Below, piece after piece: positions 17,222 to 25,714 of a stretch of 64,000 bases of DNA (positions within the stretch are counted from its first letter, which is position 1; the number at the start of each line of letters is the position of its first letter). Source of the stretch: Dermatophilus congolensis (GTDB lineage Bacteria > Actinomycetota > Actinomycetes > Actinomycetales > Dermatophilaceae). The notes below the pieces were generated by a model. The model did not search any database. It saw nothing but the letters and a program-made list of their open reading frames with translations, and was not told the origin of the DNA. Both the position numbers and the translations under genes were made by a program. Location: NCBI RefSeq assembly GCF_900187045.1, contig NZ_LT906453.1, positions 1,550,001-1,614,000 on the forward strand, written 5' to 3'.

Positions 17222-17366
17222 GAGGTGCCAGGGATAACGTGGAGGTGATGGTAGGTCGAAGTCTGGTGAGAATCCGGCACTGGCCCGCAACGGTGAAGCC
17301 CTCCGGTTCTTGAGCCCGTAGTAGTGGGTTAGGGCAGGGAAGGGATGAGTCCGGTCGAACCCGCTG
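17222..17366 (+). ncRNA. cobalamin riboswitch
   Basis: The leader contains the conserved cobalamin (B12-box) elements in order: GGTGCC at 17224, AGGGATAAC, the core GGTGAGAATCCGGCAC followed by TGGCCCGCAACGGTGA (about 17265-17296), and GAGTCCGGTCGAACCCGCT at 17347-17365. Cobalamin binding normally shuts off expression of the downstream genes. Another 140 bases, able to fold into further hairpins, separate it from the GAGGAGG ribosome-binding site of btuF, so control could be at transcription or translation. Confidence 0.93.
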
Positions 17367-17504
17367 TCACTTTAAGATTCGACGCTCTCGAGGAAAGGAG
17401 CGGTTCGGAGCCGCCTCGCTTAGCCTTGCCGGGCGTTAGAACTTCACCTCCTCGAAGCGCATCAGTGCACCCTTCGCCCCCGCTTACAGAGGAGGAAACC
17501 GTCA

Positions 17505-18482
17505 ATGCGGTTATCTAAAGTCAGCGCCGTTGTTGCAGCAGCGCTGCTTGTTCTTACTGCCTGCAGTAATGCCTCTACTGGCAGTAAACCTGCTGGTAGT
17601 TCGTCTGCTAGCGCCGCTGCGGGGACGGGAACGTTCCCGGTTGTGGTGAACACCTCACTTGGTCCGGTTACGTTGAAGTCGCAGCCGCAACGGATTGTTT
17701 CGTTGTCGCCGAGCGCTACCGAATCGTTGTTCGCTATTGGTGCGGGTAAACAGGTGGTCGCTGCCGATAAATATTCCACGTACCCTCAGGGGGCTCCGGC
17801 TACAGATTTGTCTGGCTTTGAGCCGAATGTTGAAGCGATCGTCAAACATAAACCGGATCTTGTGGTTATAAGTAATGACGTTAATGGTTTGGCTGCATCG
17901 ATGAAGAAGCTGAGTATTCCGGTGCTGCTTTCTCCTGCGCCGCCGACGCTTGATGCAGGGTATGGCGAGCTCGCTATTCTCGGGCAGGCCACTGGGCATG
18001 TGAACGAGACTACGGAGCTCGTGGGGACGATGCGTTCGCAGATCAATGCTGCGTTGAGTAAGGCGCCGAATAAACCGCTGTCTGTTTATCACGAGCTTGA
18101 TGACAAGTATCACTCGGCGAGTTCACATAGTTTTATTGGGTCTATTTACGCCAAGATGAGTGCCACGAATATTGCTGATAATGCAGATGGCCCTAAGAGC
18201 GGGTATCCGCAGCTAACTGAAGAGGCCATTATTAAGGCTGATCCGCAGGTCATTGTGATCACTGACCAGTCGGGCTATACGGCCCAGGATGTGGCTCGCC
18301 GTCCGGGGTGGGCCAATGTTGCGGCAGTGAAAAACGGCAATGTCGTCACAGTGAATTCCGATATCGCATCCCGGTGGGGGCCGCGTTTGCCGCAGCTGGT
18401 TGATCAGCTTGCTGGCGCGCTGACTAAAGCCACTGCTGGGGTGGGGACTAGCGCTGCAGCTCAGCCCACCACAGTCGGATGA
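17505..18482 (+). CDS. btuF: cobalamin ABC transporter substrate-binding lipoprotein
   Basis: The 325-residue lipoprotein has a signal peptide with lipobox LTAC (Cys at about residue 20) and a Ser/Ala/Gly-rich linker to residue 43. A class III periplasmic-binding-protein fold follows: VTLKSQPQRIVSLSPSATE at about 56-74, VVAADKYSTYP, EAIVKHKPDLVVIS, and C-terminal RPGWANVAAVKNGNVVTV. These blocks are shared by vitamin B12 and iron-siderophore binders; the riboswitch upstream argues for cobalamin or a corrinoid. A strong ribosome-binding site (AGAGGAGG) precedes the ATG. The permease gene overlaps its stop by 4 bp. Confidence 0.88.
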   Translation: MRLSKVSAVVAAALLVLTACSNASTGSKPAGSSSASAAAGTGTFPVVVNTSLGPVTLKSQPQRIVSLSPSATESLFAIGAGKQVVAADKYSTYPQGAPATDLSGFEPNVEAIVKHKPDLVVISNDVNGLAASMKKLSIPVLLSPAPPTLDAGYGELAILGQATGHVNETTELVGTMRSQINAALSKAPNKPLSVYHELDDKYHSASSHSFIGSIYAKMSATNIADNADGPKSGYPQLTEEAIIKADPQVIVITDQSGYTAQDVARRPGWANVAAVKNGNVVTVNSDIASRWGPRLPQLVDQLAGALTKATAGVGTSAAAQPTTVG

Positions 18483-19585
18483 TGGGTTCTTCTACCTCAA
18501 AGGGAGCGCCTCTTTCGCTGCAGCAGCCGCAGGCAGCGAAAGAGGCGCTTTCGCGGGCGTTCAAGGTGCCCCTGGTTCCGGTGATTGTTGGGGTTGTGCT
18601 TCTTGCTGTCGCGGTGGGGGTGAGCCTGACTTCGGGGGCTGCTGGCCTTGAAATCGCTGAGGTTGTGGACGTGATGTTCGCAGAGATTCCGGGGGTTGGT
18701 TCCGGTAGCCACTTGGGTGATCCTGTCGCGGATTTGTTGTGGCAGATCCGGTTTCCGCGCACTGTGCTTGCCTTGATGGTGGGTGCTGCTCTTTCTGTGG
18801 CGGGGGCTTCGTATCAGGGGGTTTTTCACAATCCTCTTGCTGACCCTTATCTTCTTGGTGCTTCTGCGGGGGCAGGTGTGGGTGCTGTGCTCGCGCTTGG
18901 GTTTGGTGTGCAGTTCACGGTGGGGCCTTTTGAGGCGGTTCCGTTGGCTGCTTTTGTGGGAGCGTTACTGGCGGTGGCTGGGTCGGTGTTGGTGGCACGG
19001 GGGTCGTTTTTTGATCCTTCGACGTTGCTGTTGGCGGGGGTGGCGGTTTCCTCGTTGTGTTCGGCTACCCAGGCGTACCTTTTGCAGCAGCTTGATCAGA
19101 CTCGCTCTCGTGAAGTGTTGAGTTGGATTTTTGGTCGGCTTGCTGGTGATGGGTGGACACCGGTGGTGACGTTCTTGCCGTATTTCGTGGTGTCGGTGGT
19201 TGTTTTGCTGCCGCAGGCGCGGTGGCTAGATGTGCTGCGTCTTGGTGATGAGCAGGCTCGTTCACTGGGGGTGAATGCGGCTCGGGTGCGGTGTGTTGTT
19301 ATCGCTGCTGCGACTTTTCTGACGGCTGCGGCGGTGGCGGTCAGTGGGCTTATCGGGTTTGTTGGCCTGGTTGTTCCGCATGTAGTGCGTCTTGTCGCGA
19401 GTCATTCGTATCGGGCGATTTTGCCGTTGTCTGGTTTGTTTGGTGCGGGTTTTCTGCTTTTGGTTGATGTGGGGGCCCGGACTGTGTCTGCGCCGGCTGA
19501 GTTACCTATTGGGGTGATTACGGCGTTTGTTGGGGCACCGTTTTTCGCTTTTATTCTTTGGCGCCGTAAGCGGGTGAGCGTATGA
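18479..19585 (+). CDS. btuC: cobalamin ABC transporter permease (FecCD family)
   Basis: The 368-residue permease has about ten transmembrane segments. Family hallmarks include LLWQIRFPRTVLALMVGAALSV-type sequence at about 82-103, then YQGVFHNPLADPYLLGASAGAGVGA, GVAVSSLCSATQ and GFVGLVVPHVVRLVASHSYR, the loop that docks onto the ATPase. FecCD permeases carry B12, haem or siderophores; the riboswitch-controlled operon points to cobalamin. The N-terminal 40 residues are polar and longer than usual. Overlaps of 4 bp on both sides show a coupled operon. Confidence 0.88.
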   Translation: MMGSSTSKGAPLSLQQPQAAKEALSRAFKVPLVPVIVGVVLLAVAVGVSLTSGAAGLEIAEVVDVMFAEIPGVGSGSHLGDPVADLLWQIRFPRTVLALMVGAALSVAGASYQGVFHNPLADPYLLGASAGAGVGAVLALGFGVQFTVGPFEAVPLAAFVGALLAVAGSVLVARGSFFDPSTLLLAGVAVSSLCSATQAYLLQQLDQTRSREVLSWIFGRLAGDGWTPVVTFLPYFVVSVVVLLPQARWLDVLRLGDEQARSLGVNAARVRCVVIAAATFLTAAAVAVSGLIGFVGLVVPHVVRLVASHSYRAILPLSGLFGAGFLLLVDVGARTVSAPAELPIGVITAFVGAPFFAFILWRRKRVSV

Positions 19586-20367
19586 GTGGTTTTTCGTCGT
19601 CGCAGGTGGGGGTTGCGTTGCGGGTGGTGGGTGTCGCGGTTGATGTGGGGCGCTCTGGTGGGCGTCGCCGGGTTTTGCATGACGTTTCGGTGGATTTTTC
19701 TGCGGGGGAGTTTGTCGCTGTTATTGGGCCTAATGGGTCGGGTAAGTCCACGCTGCTGCGGGCGTTGGCGGGGTTGGTGCCGTATGCGGGGGTGGTGCAC
19801 ACGGGGGCCGGTGGGTGTCCGGGGCCGTGCGATATCGCTTTGATGCCGCAGTCTGCGCAGTTACCGGAGGGGATGAGTGTTGCTGAGTATGTGCTGCTGG
19901 GCAGGACTCCGTATGTGCGTTTTTTTGCGCGTCATTCGTTCCGTGATCATGCCGTTGTTGCTGATGTGGTGGAGCGGTTGGGTCTTGGTGGTTTGGCGGG
20001 TAGGTCGGTGCGGGAGCTTTCTGGGGGTGAGGCGCAGCGGGTGATGTTGGCGCGGGTGTTGGCGCAGCAGGCACCGGTGATTGTTTTGGATGAGCCGACG
20101 AGTTCTTTGGATATCGGTACGGCTCGGGATGTGCTCGATTTTGTTGATGAGCATCGGCGGGGTGAGGGGGTGACGGTTGTTGCTGCTATTCATGATTTGA
20201 CGGTTGCTGCGCGTTATGCGGATCGGGTTGTGTTGCTTGATCAGGGGCGGGTGCGTGCTGTGGGGGCTCCTGCGGAGGTGTTGTGCGCGGATGTGCTTTC
20301 GCAGGTGTATCGCTCACCGTTGCTGGTGCATCGTATTGGTGAGCAGTTTGTGGTGTTGCCGGCGTAG
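19582..20367 (+). CDS. btuD: cobalamin ABC transporter ATP-binding protein
   Basis: The 261-residue ATPase completes the BtuF-C-D set. Walker A is GPNGSGKST (about 49-57), the Q-loop region is LMPQSAQLPEGMSVAEYVLLGR, the signature is LSGGEAQRVMLARVLAQ and Walker B is VIVLDEPTSSLD, followed by the H-loop AIHDLT. Length and spacing fit the FepC/BtuD class. It ends 20 bp from the convergent MFS gene, with no obvious intervening terminator. Confidence 0.9.
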   Translation: MSGFSSSQVGVALRVVGVAVDVGRSGGRRRVLHDVSVDFSAGEFVAVIGPNGSGKSTLLRALAGLVPYAGVVHTGAGGCPGPCDIALMPQSAQLPEGMSVAEYVLLGRTPYVRFFARHSFRDHAVVADVVERLGLGGLAGRSVRELSGGEAQRVMLARVLAQQAPVIVLDEPTSSLDIGTARDVLDFVDEHRRGEGVTVVAAIHDLTVAARYADRVVLLDQGRVRAVGAPAEVLCADVLSQVYRSPLLVHRIGEQFVVLPA

Positions 20368-20386
20368 GGCGGCAGTGGTGGGGTGG

Positions 20387-21787
20387 TTACTGGGGTGTGG
20401 TGCGGTTTGCGGCGATGGCTGCTCCGATGGCGGTGATGATGGCCATGGTCCAGATGAGCATGTAGGCGCCGGCGCCGTAGGCGGCGTTGCCGGTGTGGGG
20501 GCCGGTGGTGGGGGCGCCGAATTGGGTGGCTGCTGCGGTGGCGTAGATGGCGTTGGCGGTGGTCAGGCCGAGGGTGGCGCCGAGGACGTCGCTGAGTTGT
20601 AGTGAGGAGGAGATGGAGGCGTGTTGTTCTAGGGGGGTTAGGTGCAGGGCCAGGACGGACAGGGATGCGGTGGATAGGCCCATGCCGATTCCGGTGAGGG
20701 CGAGGGTGGGGATGAACCACCAGGTGTGCAGGTTTGGGTGGTAGGTCAGGACGGTGAAGAGTACGTAGGAGCATAGGCAGGTGAGTGCGCCGATGCGTAC
20801 GAGGCGGTGTTGTTGTCCGTGCATGAGGGGGTGGCCTTGGGTGGTGGATCCGAGGAACCAGCCGATGGAGGCGCATGCCAGGATGATTCCGGCGGTGGTG
20901 AGTGTCATGTTGCCGCGGTTGACGAGGTAGAGCGGCAGGTAGGCCATGGTGGCGTTGAAGGCGGCGGTGAGGAAGAACCGTGAGGAGATGACGCTGGGGA
21001 TGCCGTGGTGGAGTCGGAGTGTGCCGGTGGGGAAGGTGTAGTGCAGTGCGGCGCCGAGTGTGAGGGTGCTCAGGATGATGGTGCTGATGGTCAGGGTGGT
21101 TGGTGGGATGAGGTGGGTGCCGCTGGCTTGGAGTGCTGCGGCGCTGGCTGCGATGGCTGCGCCGCAGGTGAGGAGGGCGAGTCGGGTGCGGCTGGTGGTG
21201 TGGGGGTCGATTCCGGCGGGGGAGATGGTGTGGTGGTGGCGGATGAGTAGGGGCAGGGCGATGGCTACGGCGGGGATGACGATCCAGAAGGCCAGTCGCC
21301 AGGTGAAGGTTTGGGCGAGGAGTCCGGCCAGGAGGGGGCCGATGATGGAGGGCAGGACCCAGGCTGCGGAGATCCAGGCGAAGAGTCGGGGGCGTTGGGT
21401 GGGGTGGTAGAGGGCGCCGACGAGGACGTAGACGGTGACGGTGACCAGGCCTGACCCTAGTCCGGTGAGTGCGCGGCCGATGATGAATGGTGTTGCGGTG
21501 GTGGCGGCGCCGCAGGTGGCGGCGCCGAGGGCGAAGAGGAGTTGTCCGGTGATGAGGGGGGCTAGGGCGCCGCGGGTGGCGATCCAGGCTCCTGCGATGA
21601 CGATGCCGAATAGTTCGGCGGTGTAGAGGGCGGAGAAGGTGAGTCCGTAGCCGCTGTGGAGGTTGAGTTCGTTGGCGGCGTTGGGCATGACTGTGCTGAT
21701 CGCCATTGCTTCGAAGGCGACGATGGAGATGAGGGTGATGAGGGTTGCGGCGGTGGTGCGTTGGTGGGGTTGTAGTTGTGTGTTCAT
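20387..21787 (-). CDS. MFS transporter
   Basis: The 466-residue carrier has about 12-14 transmembrane helices. It begins after a short polar N terminus with TLISIVAFEAMAISTVMPNAANEL, a form common in DHA2/EmrB-like drug:proton antiporters. Motif C-like PSIIGPLLAGLLAQTFTWRLAFWI follows at about 150-175. I start it at the ATG overlapping the stop of the globin-glucosidase gene (ATGA), so the two are co-translated; a much longer upstream frame through the neighbouring gene is a shadow. Its link with the glucosidase could mean sugar or drug efflux, but the substrate is unknown. Confidence 0.85.
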   Translation of the reverse strand: MNTQLQPHQRTTAATLITLISIVAFEAMAISTVMPNAANELNLHSGYGLTFSALYTAELFGIVIAGAWIATRGALAPLITGQLLFALGAATCGAATTATPFIIGRALTGLGSGLVTVTVYVLVGALYHPTQRPRLFAWISAAWVLPSIIGPLLAGLLAQTFTWRLAFWIVIPAVAIALPLLIRHHHTISPAGIDPHTTSRTRLALLTCGAAIAASAAALQASGTHLIPPTTLTISTIILSTLTLGAALHYTFPTGTLRLHHGIPSVISSRFFLTAAFNATMAYLPLYLVNRGNMTLTTAGIILACASIGWFLGSTTQGHPLMHGQQHRLVRIGALTCLCSYVLFTVLTYHPNLHTWWFIPTLALTGIGMGLSTASLSVLALHLTPLEQHASISSSLQLSDVLGATLGLTTANAIYATAAATQFGAPTTGPHTGNAAYGAGAYMLIWTMAIITAIGAAIAANRTTPQ

Positions 21788-23841
21788 GGGGTGGTGGTGT
21801 TTCGGGGGAGTCGGATCCAGGCGGCGCTGTTGCCGGGTAGTTGGTTGTTGTGGCAGGGGCTGCTGGAGATGAGGAGTTCTCCGTGGGGTAGTGGGGTGGG
21901 GGTGTTGCTGGTGTTGAGCATGATGACGATGCGTTCGACGGGGCCGTCGGCGTGGAAGACGACGAGGTGGTTGTTCTCGGGGCCCATGTCGACGTGGGCG
22001 AGGTCGGTTTCGCCGAGGCGGTATTGGCGGCGCAGGGATAGGAGGGTTCGGTAGAGCTCGAGGGTGGAGTTGGGGGTGTTTTCTTGGTGGTCGCGGGCGT
22101 ATTGGCGGTAGGTGTCGGGTTGGGGTAGCCAGGTTTTGCCGGTGGTGTTGAAGCCGTAGGCGGGGGCGTCGGCGTTCCAGGGGAGGGGGACGCGGCATCC
22201 GTCGCGGCCGATGATGGTGCCGTTGGAGCGGGTCCAGGTGGGGTCTTGGCGGTGGTGTGGGGGGATGGTGGTGGCTTCGGGTAGTCCGAGTTCTTCGCCT
22301 TGGTAGAGGTAGGCGGCGCCGGGGAGGCCGAGCATGAGGGTGGTGGCGGCGCGGGCGCGGGTGAGGCCGAGTTGGGTGTCGGGTTGGGGGTCGTTGGGGC
22401 CGATGCCTAGGCGGCTTGCGGTCAGTGTGGTGTCGTGGTGGCCGAGGCGGGAGGCGTGGCGGACGACGTCGTGGTTGGACAGGCCCCAGGTGGAGATGGC
22501 GTTGACGGCGTTGTTGGCGGTGATGGTGTGGGTGATGGTGTTGGTGATGGCTTGGGCGTCCCAGGCGGTGGTGAGGTATTCGAATCCGAAGCTGTGGTGC
22601 ATTTCGTCGGGGCGTACGTAGCGGGCGGTGCGTTCTAGGGGGGTGACCCAGGCTTCGGCGATGAGGATGCGGTCGTTGTTGGGGTTGTTGGTGGGGTTGT
22701 ATTCGTTGAGGATGCGGCGCCAGTGGCGGTAGATGTCGTGGACGCCGTCTTGGTCGTACATGGGTTGGTGGTGGGTGGGGTCGTTGGGGGTGAGGGTGGG
22801 GTCGGTGTCGGGTAGGCCGTCGGCTTTGATGAGGCCGTGGGCGACGTCGATGCGGAAGCCGTCGATGCCGCGGTCGCACCAGTAGCGGAGGATGGATTCG
22901 AATTCGGCGTGGACGTGGGGGTTGTTCCAGTTGAGGTCTGGTTGGGCTGAGTCGAAGAGGTGGAGGTACCAGCTGCCGTCGTCGGTGCGGGTCCATGCTG
23001 GGCCGGAGAAGTTGGATTCCCAGTTGTTGGGTGGTAGTTCGCCGTTGGGGCCGCGGCCTTGGCGGAAGATGTAGCGGTCGCGTTCGGGGGAGTTGGGGGC
23101 GGCGTTGAGGGCTTGTTGGAACCAGGGGTGGCTGCTGGAGGTGTGGTTGGGGACGATGTCGATGATGATTTTGAGGCCGAGTTGGTGGGCGCGGTTGATG
23201 AGGTTGTCGAGGTCTTCGAGGGTGCCGTAGGTGGGGTCGATGTCGCGGTAGTCGGTGACGTCGTATCCGGCGTCGGCCATGGGGGAGGGGTAGAAGGGGC
23301 TTATCCAGATGGCGTCGACGCCAAGTTCGGCGATGTGGTGGAGGTTGTTGGTGATTCCGGGGAGGTCTCCGATGCCGTCGCCGTTGGCGTCGGCGAAGCT
23401 GCGGGGGTAGATCTGGTAGACGACGGCGTTTTTCCACCAGGGGAGTGGTTGTGGTTCGGGGGTGTTGATGAGGGAGTCGGCTGCGCGTAGGAGGTAGGCG
23501 CGTAGGGCTGTGTCTTCGGGTTGGGGTAGGCCCATGGCGTCGACGCCTTTCATCATGTGGGTTACCCAGCGGTCGCGTTGGCTGGGTGTGATGGCGAAGG
23601 GCATGTGGCGCATGCGTAGGCGGGGGTGGCCGCGTTTTTCGGAGTAGGTGGTGGGTCCGCCCCAGTATTGCTCCATGAATTCGAGGAGTCGTTGTTCGGC
23701 TGGGGCGAGGTCTTCTTCGGGGTAGAGGGCGCGTAGTTCGGGGTCGTTGCGGACGCCGTCGTAGAAGGTGGAGATGAGTGTGGTGAAGGCTGCGTGGCCG
23801 CCCATGCGTTCGTAGGGGCTGGGGCTGGTTGGGTTAGCCAT
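21784..23841 (-). CDS. fusion of group II truncated haemoglobin and GH13 alpha-glucosidase
   Basis: One uninterrupted 685-residue frame joins two enzymes. Residues 8-125 are a GlbO-type truncated haemoglobin (YERMGGHAAF, B10 Tyr27, the RGHPRLRMRH block with the probable haem ligand His79, and G8 Trp92). After a Pro-rich linker (TPEPQPLP), residues 135-685 are a GH13 alpha-glucosidase/oligo-1,6-glucosidase: AVVYQIYPRSF, DIVPNHTS, nucleophile Asp332 in GFRIDVAHG, acid Glu396 in LIAEAW and Asp458 in SNHD. In Mycobacterium tuberculosis glbO (Rv2470) and aglA (Rv2471) are adjacent separate genes. The start is the ATG at 23841; ribosome-binding support is weak, and a longer in-frame N terminus reaching 23982 is possible. 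No export signal is seen. Confidence 0.88.
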   Translation of the reverse strand: MANPTSPSPYERMGGHAAFTTLISTFYDGVRNDPELRALYPEEDLAPAEQRLLEFMEQYWGGPTTYSEKRGHPRLRMRHMPFAITPSQRDRWVTHMMKGVDAMGLPQPEDTALRAYLLRAADSLINTPEPQPLPWWKNAVVYQIYPRSFADANGDGIGDLPGITNNLHHIAELGVDAIWISPFYPSPMADAGYDVTDYRDIDPTYGTLEDLDNLINRAHQLGLKIIIDIVPNHTSSSHPWFQQALNAAPNSPERDRYIFRQGRGPNGELPPNNWESNFSGPAWTRTDDGSWYLHLFDSAQPDLNWNNPHVHAEFESILRYWCDRGIDGFRIDVAHGLIKADGLPDTDPTLTPNDPTHHQPMYDQDGVHDIYRHWRRILNEYNPTNNPNNDRILIAEAWVTPLERTARYVRPDEMHHSFGFEYLTTAWDAQAITNTITHTITANNAVNAISTWGLSNHDVVRHASRLGHHDTTLTASRLGIGPNDPQPDTQLGLTRARAATTLMLGLPGAAYLYQGEELGLPEATTIPPHHRQDPTWTRSNGTIIGRDGCRVPLPWNADAPAYGFNTTGKTWLPQPDTYRQYARDHQENTPNSTLELYRTLLSLRRQYRLGETDLAHVDMGPENNHLVVFHADGPVERIVIMLNTSNTPTPLPHGELLISSSPCHNNQLPGNSAAWIRLPRNTTTP

Positions 23842-23971
23842 GGTTCCATGCTCGCTTATGTGTCGTGTGAGTTCGAGTGGGGGTGTTGTGATCTGGCTGT
23901 TGATGGGGCGTGTTTTGGGTAGGCACAACGTCGCTTTGCGTGTGGGGTGAAGGTATTCCACAGTTGGTGTC

Positions 23972-25645
23972 GTGGCTGACAAGAGTGGCGGTTCTGTTTC
24001 TGGTGTTGGTGATGAGGGGCGCTCGGGTGTGCCTGAGGGTGATGAGCGTTCGTGGTTTGTGCCGGTGACGCGGGATGCGTCTTCGGTTGAGGGTGATGCT
24101 GGGGTGGAGGTTGTCGCGCCGGTGAGTAAGCCGGAGATGTATCCGGCGTTGGATGAGAACAGCGTGATCGCTGAAGACCCGGTGACCGGGACGTTGAAGG
24201 TTATTCCGCGGGATCAGTTGAAGCAGAGTGGGTTGTTCCGGGTTCGGAATGCGTTGCGGGGTTCTGCGCCGACGTGGGGGATGGATCTGCGGGAGATCAA
24301 TGATGGGGTGGAGCATGCGCATTCGCGGTCGGTGATTGATTTGGCGATGCGGATGGCTGAGGTGTCGTTGGCTACGGGGGCTTCGGCTGCGGATGTGACT
24401 GCGGGTGTGTTGGCGGTGACGCGTGCCTATGGGTTGCGGTCGGTGCATGTGGATGTGACGTTTACGTCGATCGCGGTGACGCATCACCGGGGGTCGTTTC
24501 AGGATCCCGTGACGATGGTGCGCACGGTGAGTGTGCGGGTGCCTGATTATGAGCGGTTGTCGCGGTTGGAGGCGTTGAGCGCGGAGATTTCTGAGGGTGA
24601 TTTGCCTTTGGATGAGGCGCGGGCGCGGTTTTTGGAGATCAATGAGAGTCCGCATGCGTATGCGCGGTGGGTGGTGACTGTTGCTGCGGGTGTGACGGGT
24701 TTGGGTGTGGGGATCTTGTTGGGTGGTACGCCGGCTGAGTTGGTGTTGGTGACGTTGGTGGTGATGTTGGTGGATCGCTCGTCGTTGTGGTCGGCGCGGC
24801 GGAAGTTGGCGGCGTTTTTCGCCCAGATTGTGGGTGGGGCGATCCCTACGGTGGTGATGTTGGGGTTGGTTGCTGGTGGCGCGTATGTGTCGGATTCGTT
24901 TTTGGCGGTGCGGCCTTCGTTGATTGTTACGTGCGGGATTGTTGTGGCGTTGGCTGGGTTGTCTGTGGTGGGGGCGGCCCAGGATGCGATTGATGCGTAT
25001 TACGTCACGGCGGCGGCGCGTTCATTTGAGGTGTTCATGATGACGTTGGGCATTTTGGTGGGGGTGATGGGTGTGTTGAGTATTGGCCAGCGGTTGGGGG
25101 TGCCGTCGTATTTGATTCCTCCGCGCACGTTCGCTCCGATGTTGGGGTGGCAGATCACGGGGGTGGTGTTGGCTGCGTTTGGTGCGGCGTTGTCGTCGTA
25201 TTCGGGGCCGGTGACGGTGGTGGTTGCTGCGGTGACGGGTGCGTTGAGTTGGTTGGTGTACACGCTGGTGGGGGTTGCCGGGTTTGATCCGATTGCGGCG
25301 ACGGCGGCTGCGTGTTTGTGTGCGGGGTTGATGAGTCAGTTGATGGCTGGCTGGTTGAGTGTCCCGCCGTTGGGTGTGGTTACGGGTGGGATTGTGGCGT
25401 TTTTGCCTGGTGGGCTGGTGTTTAGGGGCTTGTATTACTTGGTTGAGCCGGTGCCGGATCCGTCTGCGGCGATGGATGGTGGGACGTTGTTGTGGTCGGC
25501 GGCTGCGACGGGGTTGGCGATTGCTGGTGGTGTGTCGATGGGGACGTATTTGGGGCGTTTCTTGAGGCCGCGCTCGCGGATTGCGGGGAAGGCGGTTTCG
25601 CGTGCGTTGCGTCGTTCGTCGGTGAGTTCGGGGGCGGCGAGCTGA
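23972..25645 (+). CDS. ThrE-family threonine/serine exporter
   Basis: The 557-residue membrane protein starts at a GTG. A soluble N-terminal region of about 220 residues includes the ThrE/DUF1212 block DLAMRMAEVSLATGASAADVTAGVLAVTRAYGL-type sequence near 120-150 and VDVTFTSIAVTHHRG. It is followed by roughly ten hydrophobic segments in two groups (DUF1212 then DUF3815). Corynebacterium ThrE exports threonine and serine by proton motive force; whether the same substrates apply here is not known. The first 85 residues are acidic and probably unstructured. The gene ends at the hairpin at 25660-25697, shared with the convergent mscS gene. Confidence 0.88.
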   Translation: MADKSGGSVSGVGDEGRSGVPEGDERSWFVPVTRDASSVEGDAGVEVVAPVSKPEMYPALDENSVIAEDPVTGTLKVIPRDQLKQSGLFRVRNALRGSAPTWGMDLREINDGVEHAHSRSVIDLAMRMAEVSLATGASAADVTAGVLAVTRAYGLRSVHVDVTFTSIAVTHHRGSFQDPVTMVRTVSVRVPDYERLSRLEALSAEISEGDLPLDEARARFLEINESPHAYARWVVTVAAGVTGLGVGILLGGTPAELVLVTLVVMLVDRSSLWSARRKLAAFFAQIVGGAIPTVVMLGLVAGGAYVSDSFLAVRPSLIVTCGIVVALAGLSVVGAAQDAIDAYYVTAAARSFEVFMMTLGILVGVMGVLSIGQRLGVPSYLIPPRTFAPMLGWQITGVVLAAFGAALSSYSGPVTVVVAAVTGALSWLVYTLVGVAGFDPIAATAAACLCAGLMSQLMAGWLSVPPLGVVTGGIVAFLPGGLVFRGLYYLVEPVPDPSAAMDGGTLLWSAAATGLAIAGGVSMGTYLGRFLRPRSRIAGKAVSRALRRSSVSSGAAS

Positions 25646-25659
25646 GTGTTGTGGGTGTG

Positions 25660-25697
25660 AAGAAGGCCCCGTGCGTTGGTGCGCAGGGGGCCTTCTT
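25660..25697. terminator. bidirectional terminator hairpin
   Basis: An 11-bp stem (AAGAAGGCCCC at 25660-25670 against GGGGCCTTCTT at 25687-25697) with a 16-base loop lies between the convergent thrE-like and mscS-like genes. Confidence 0.7.
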
Positions 25698-25714
25698 GTG
25701 TGTGGGGGAGGGGG

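Noticed and set aside
20387-23437. 1016-codon minus-strand frame
   Set aside because: Only its last 466 codons (MFS carrier) are real; the upstream part is an Arg/Pro/His-rich shadow of the globin-glucosidase gene in another frame.
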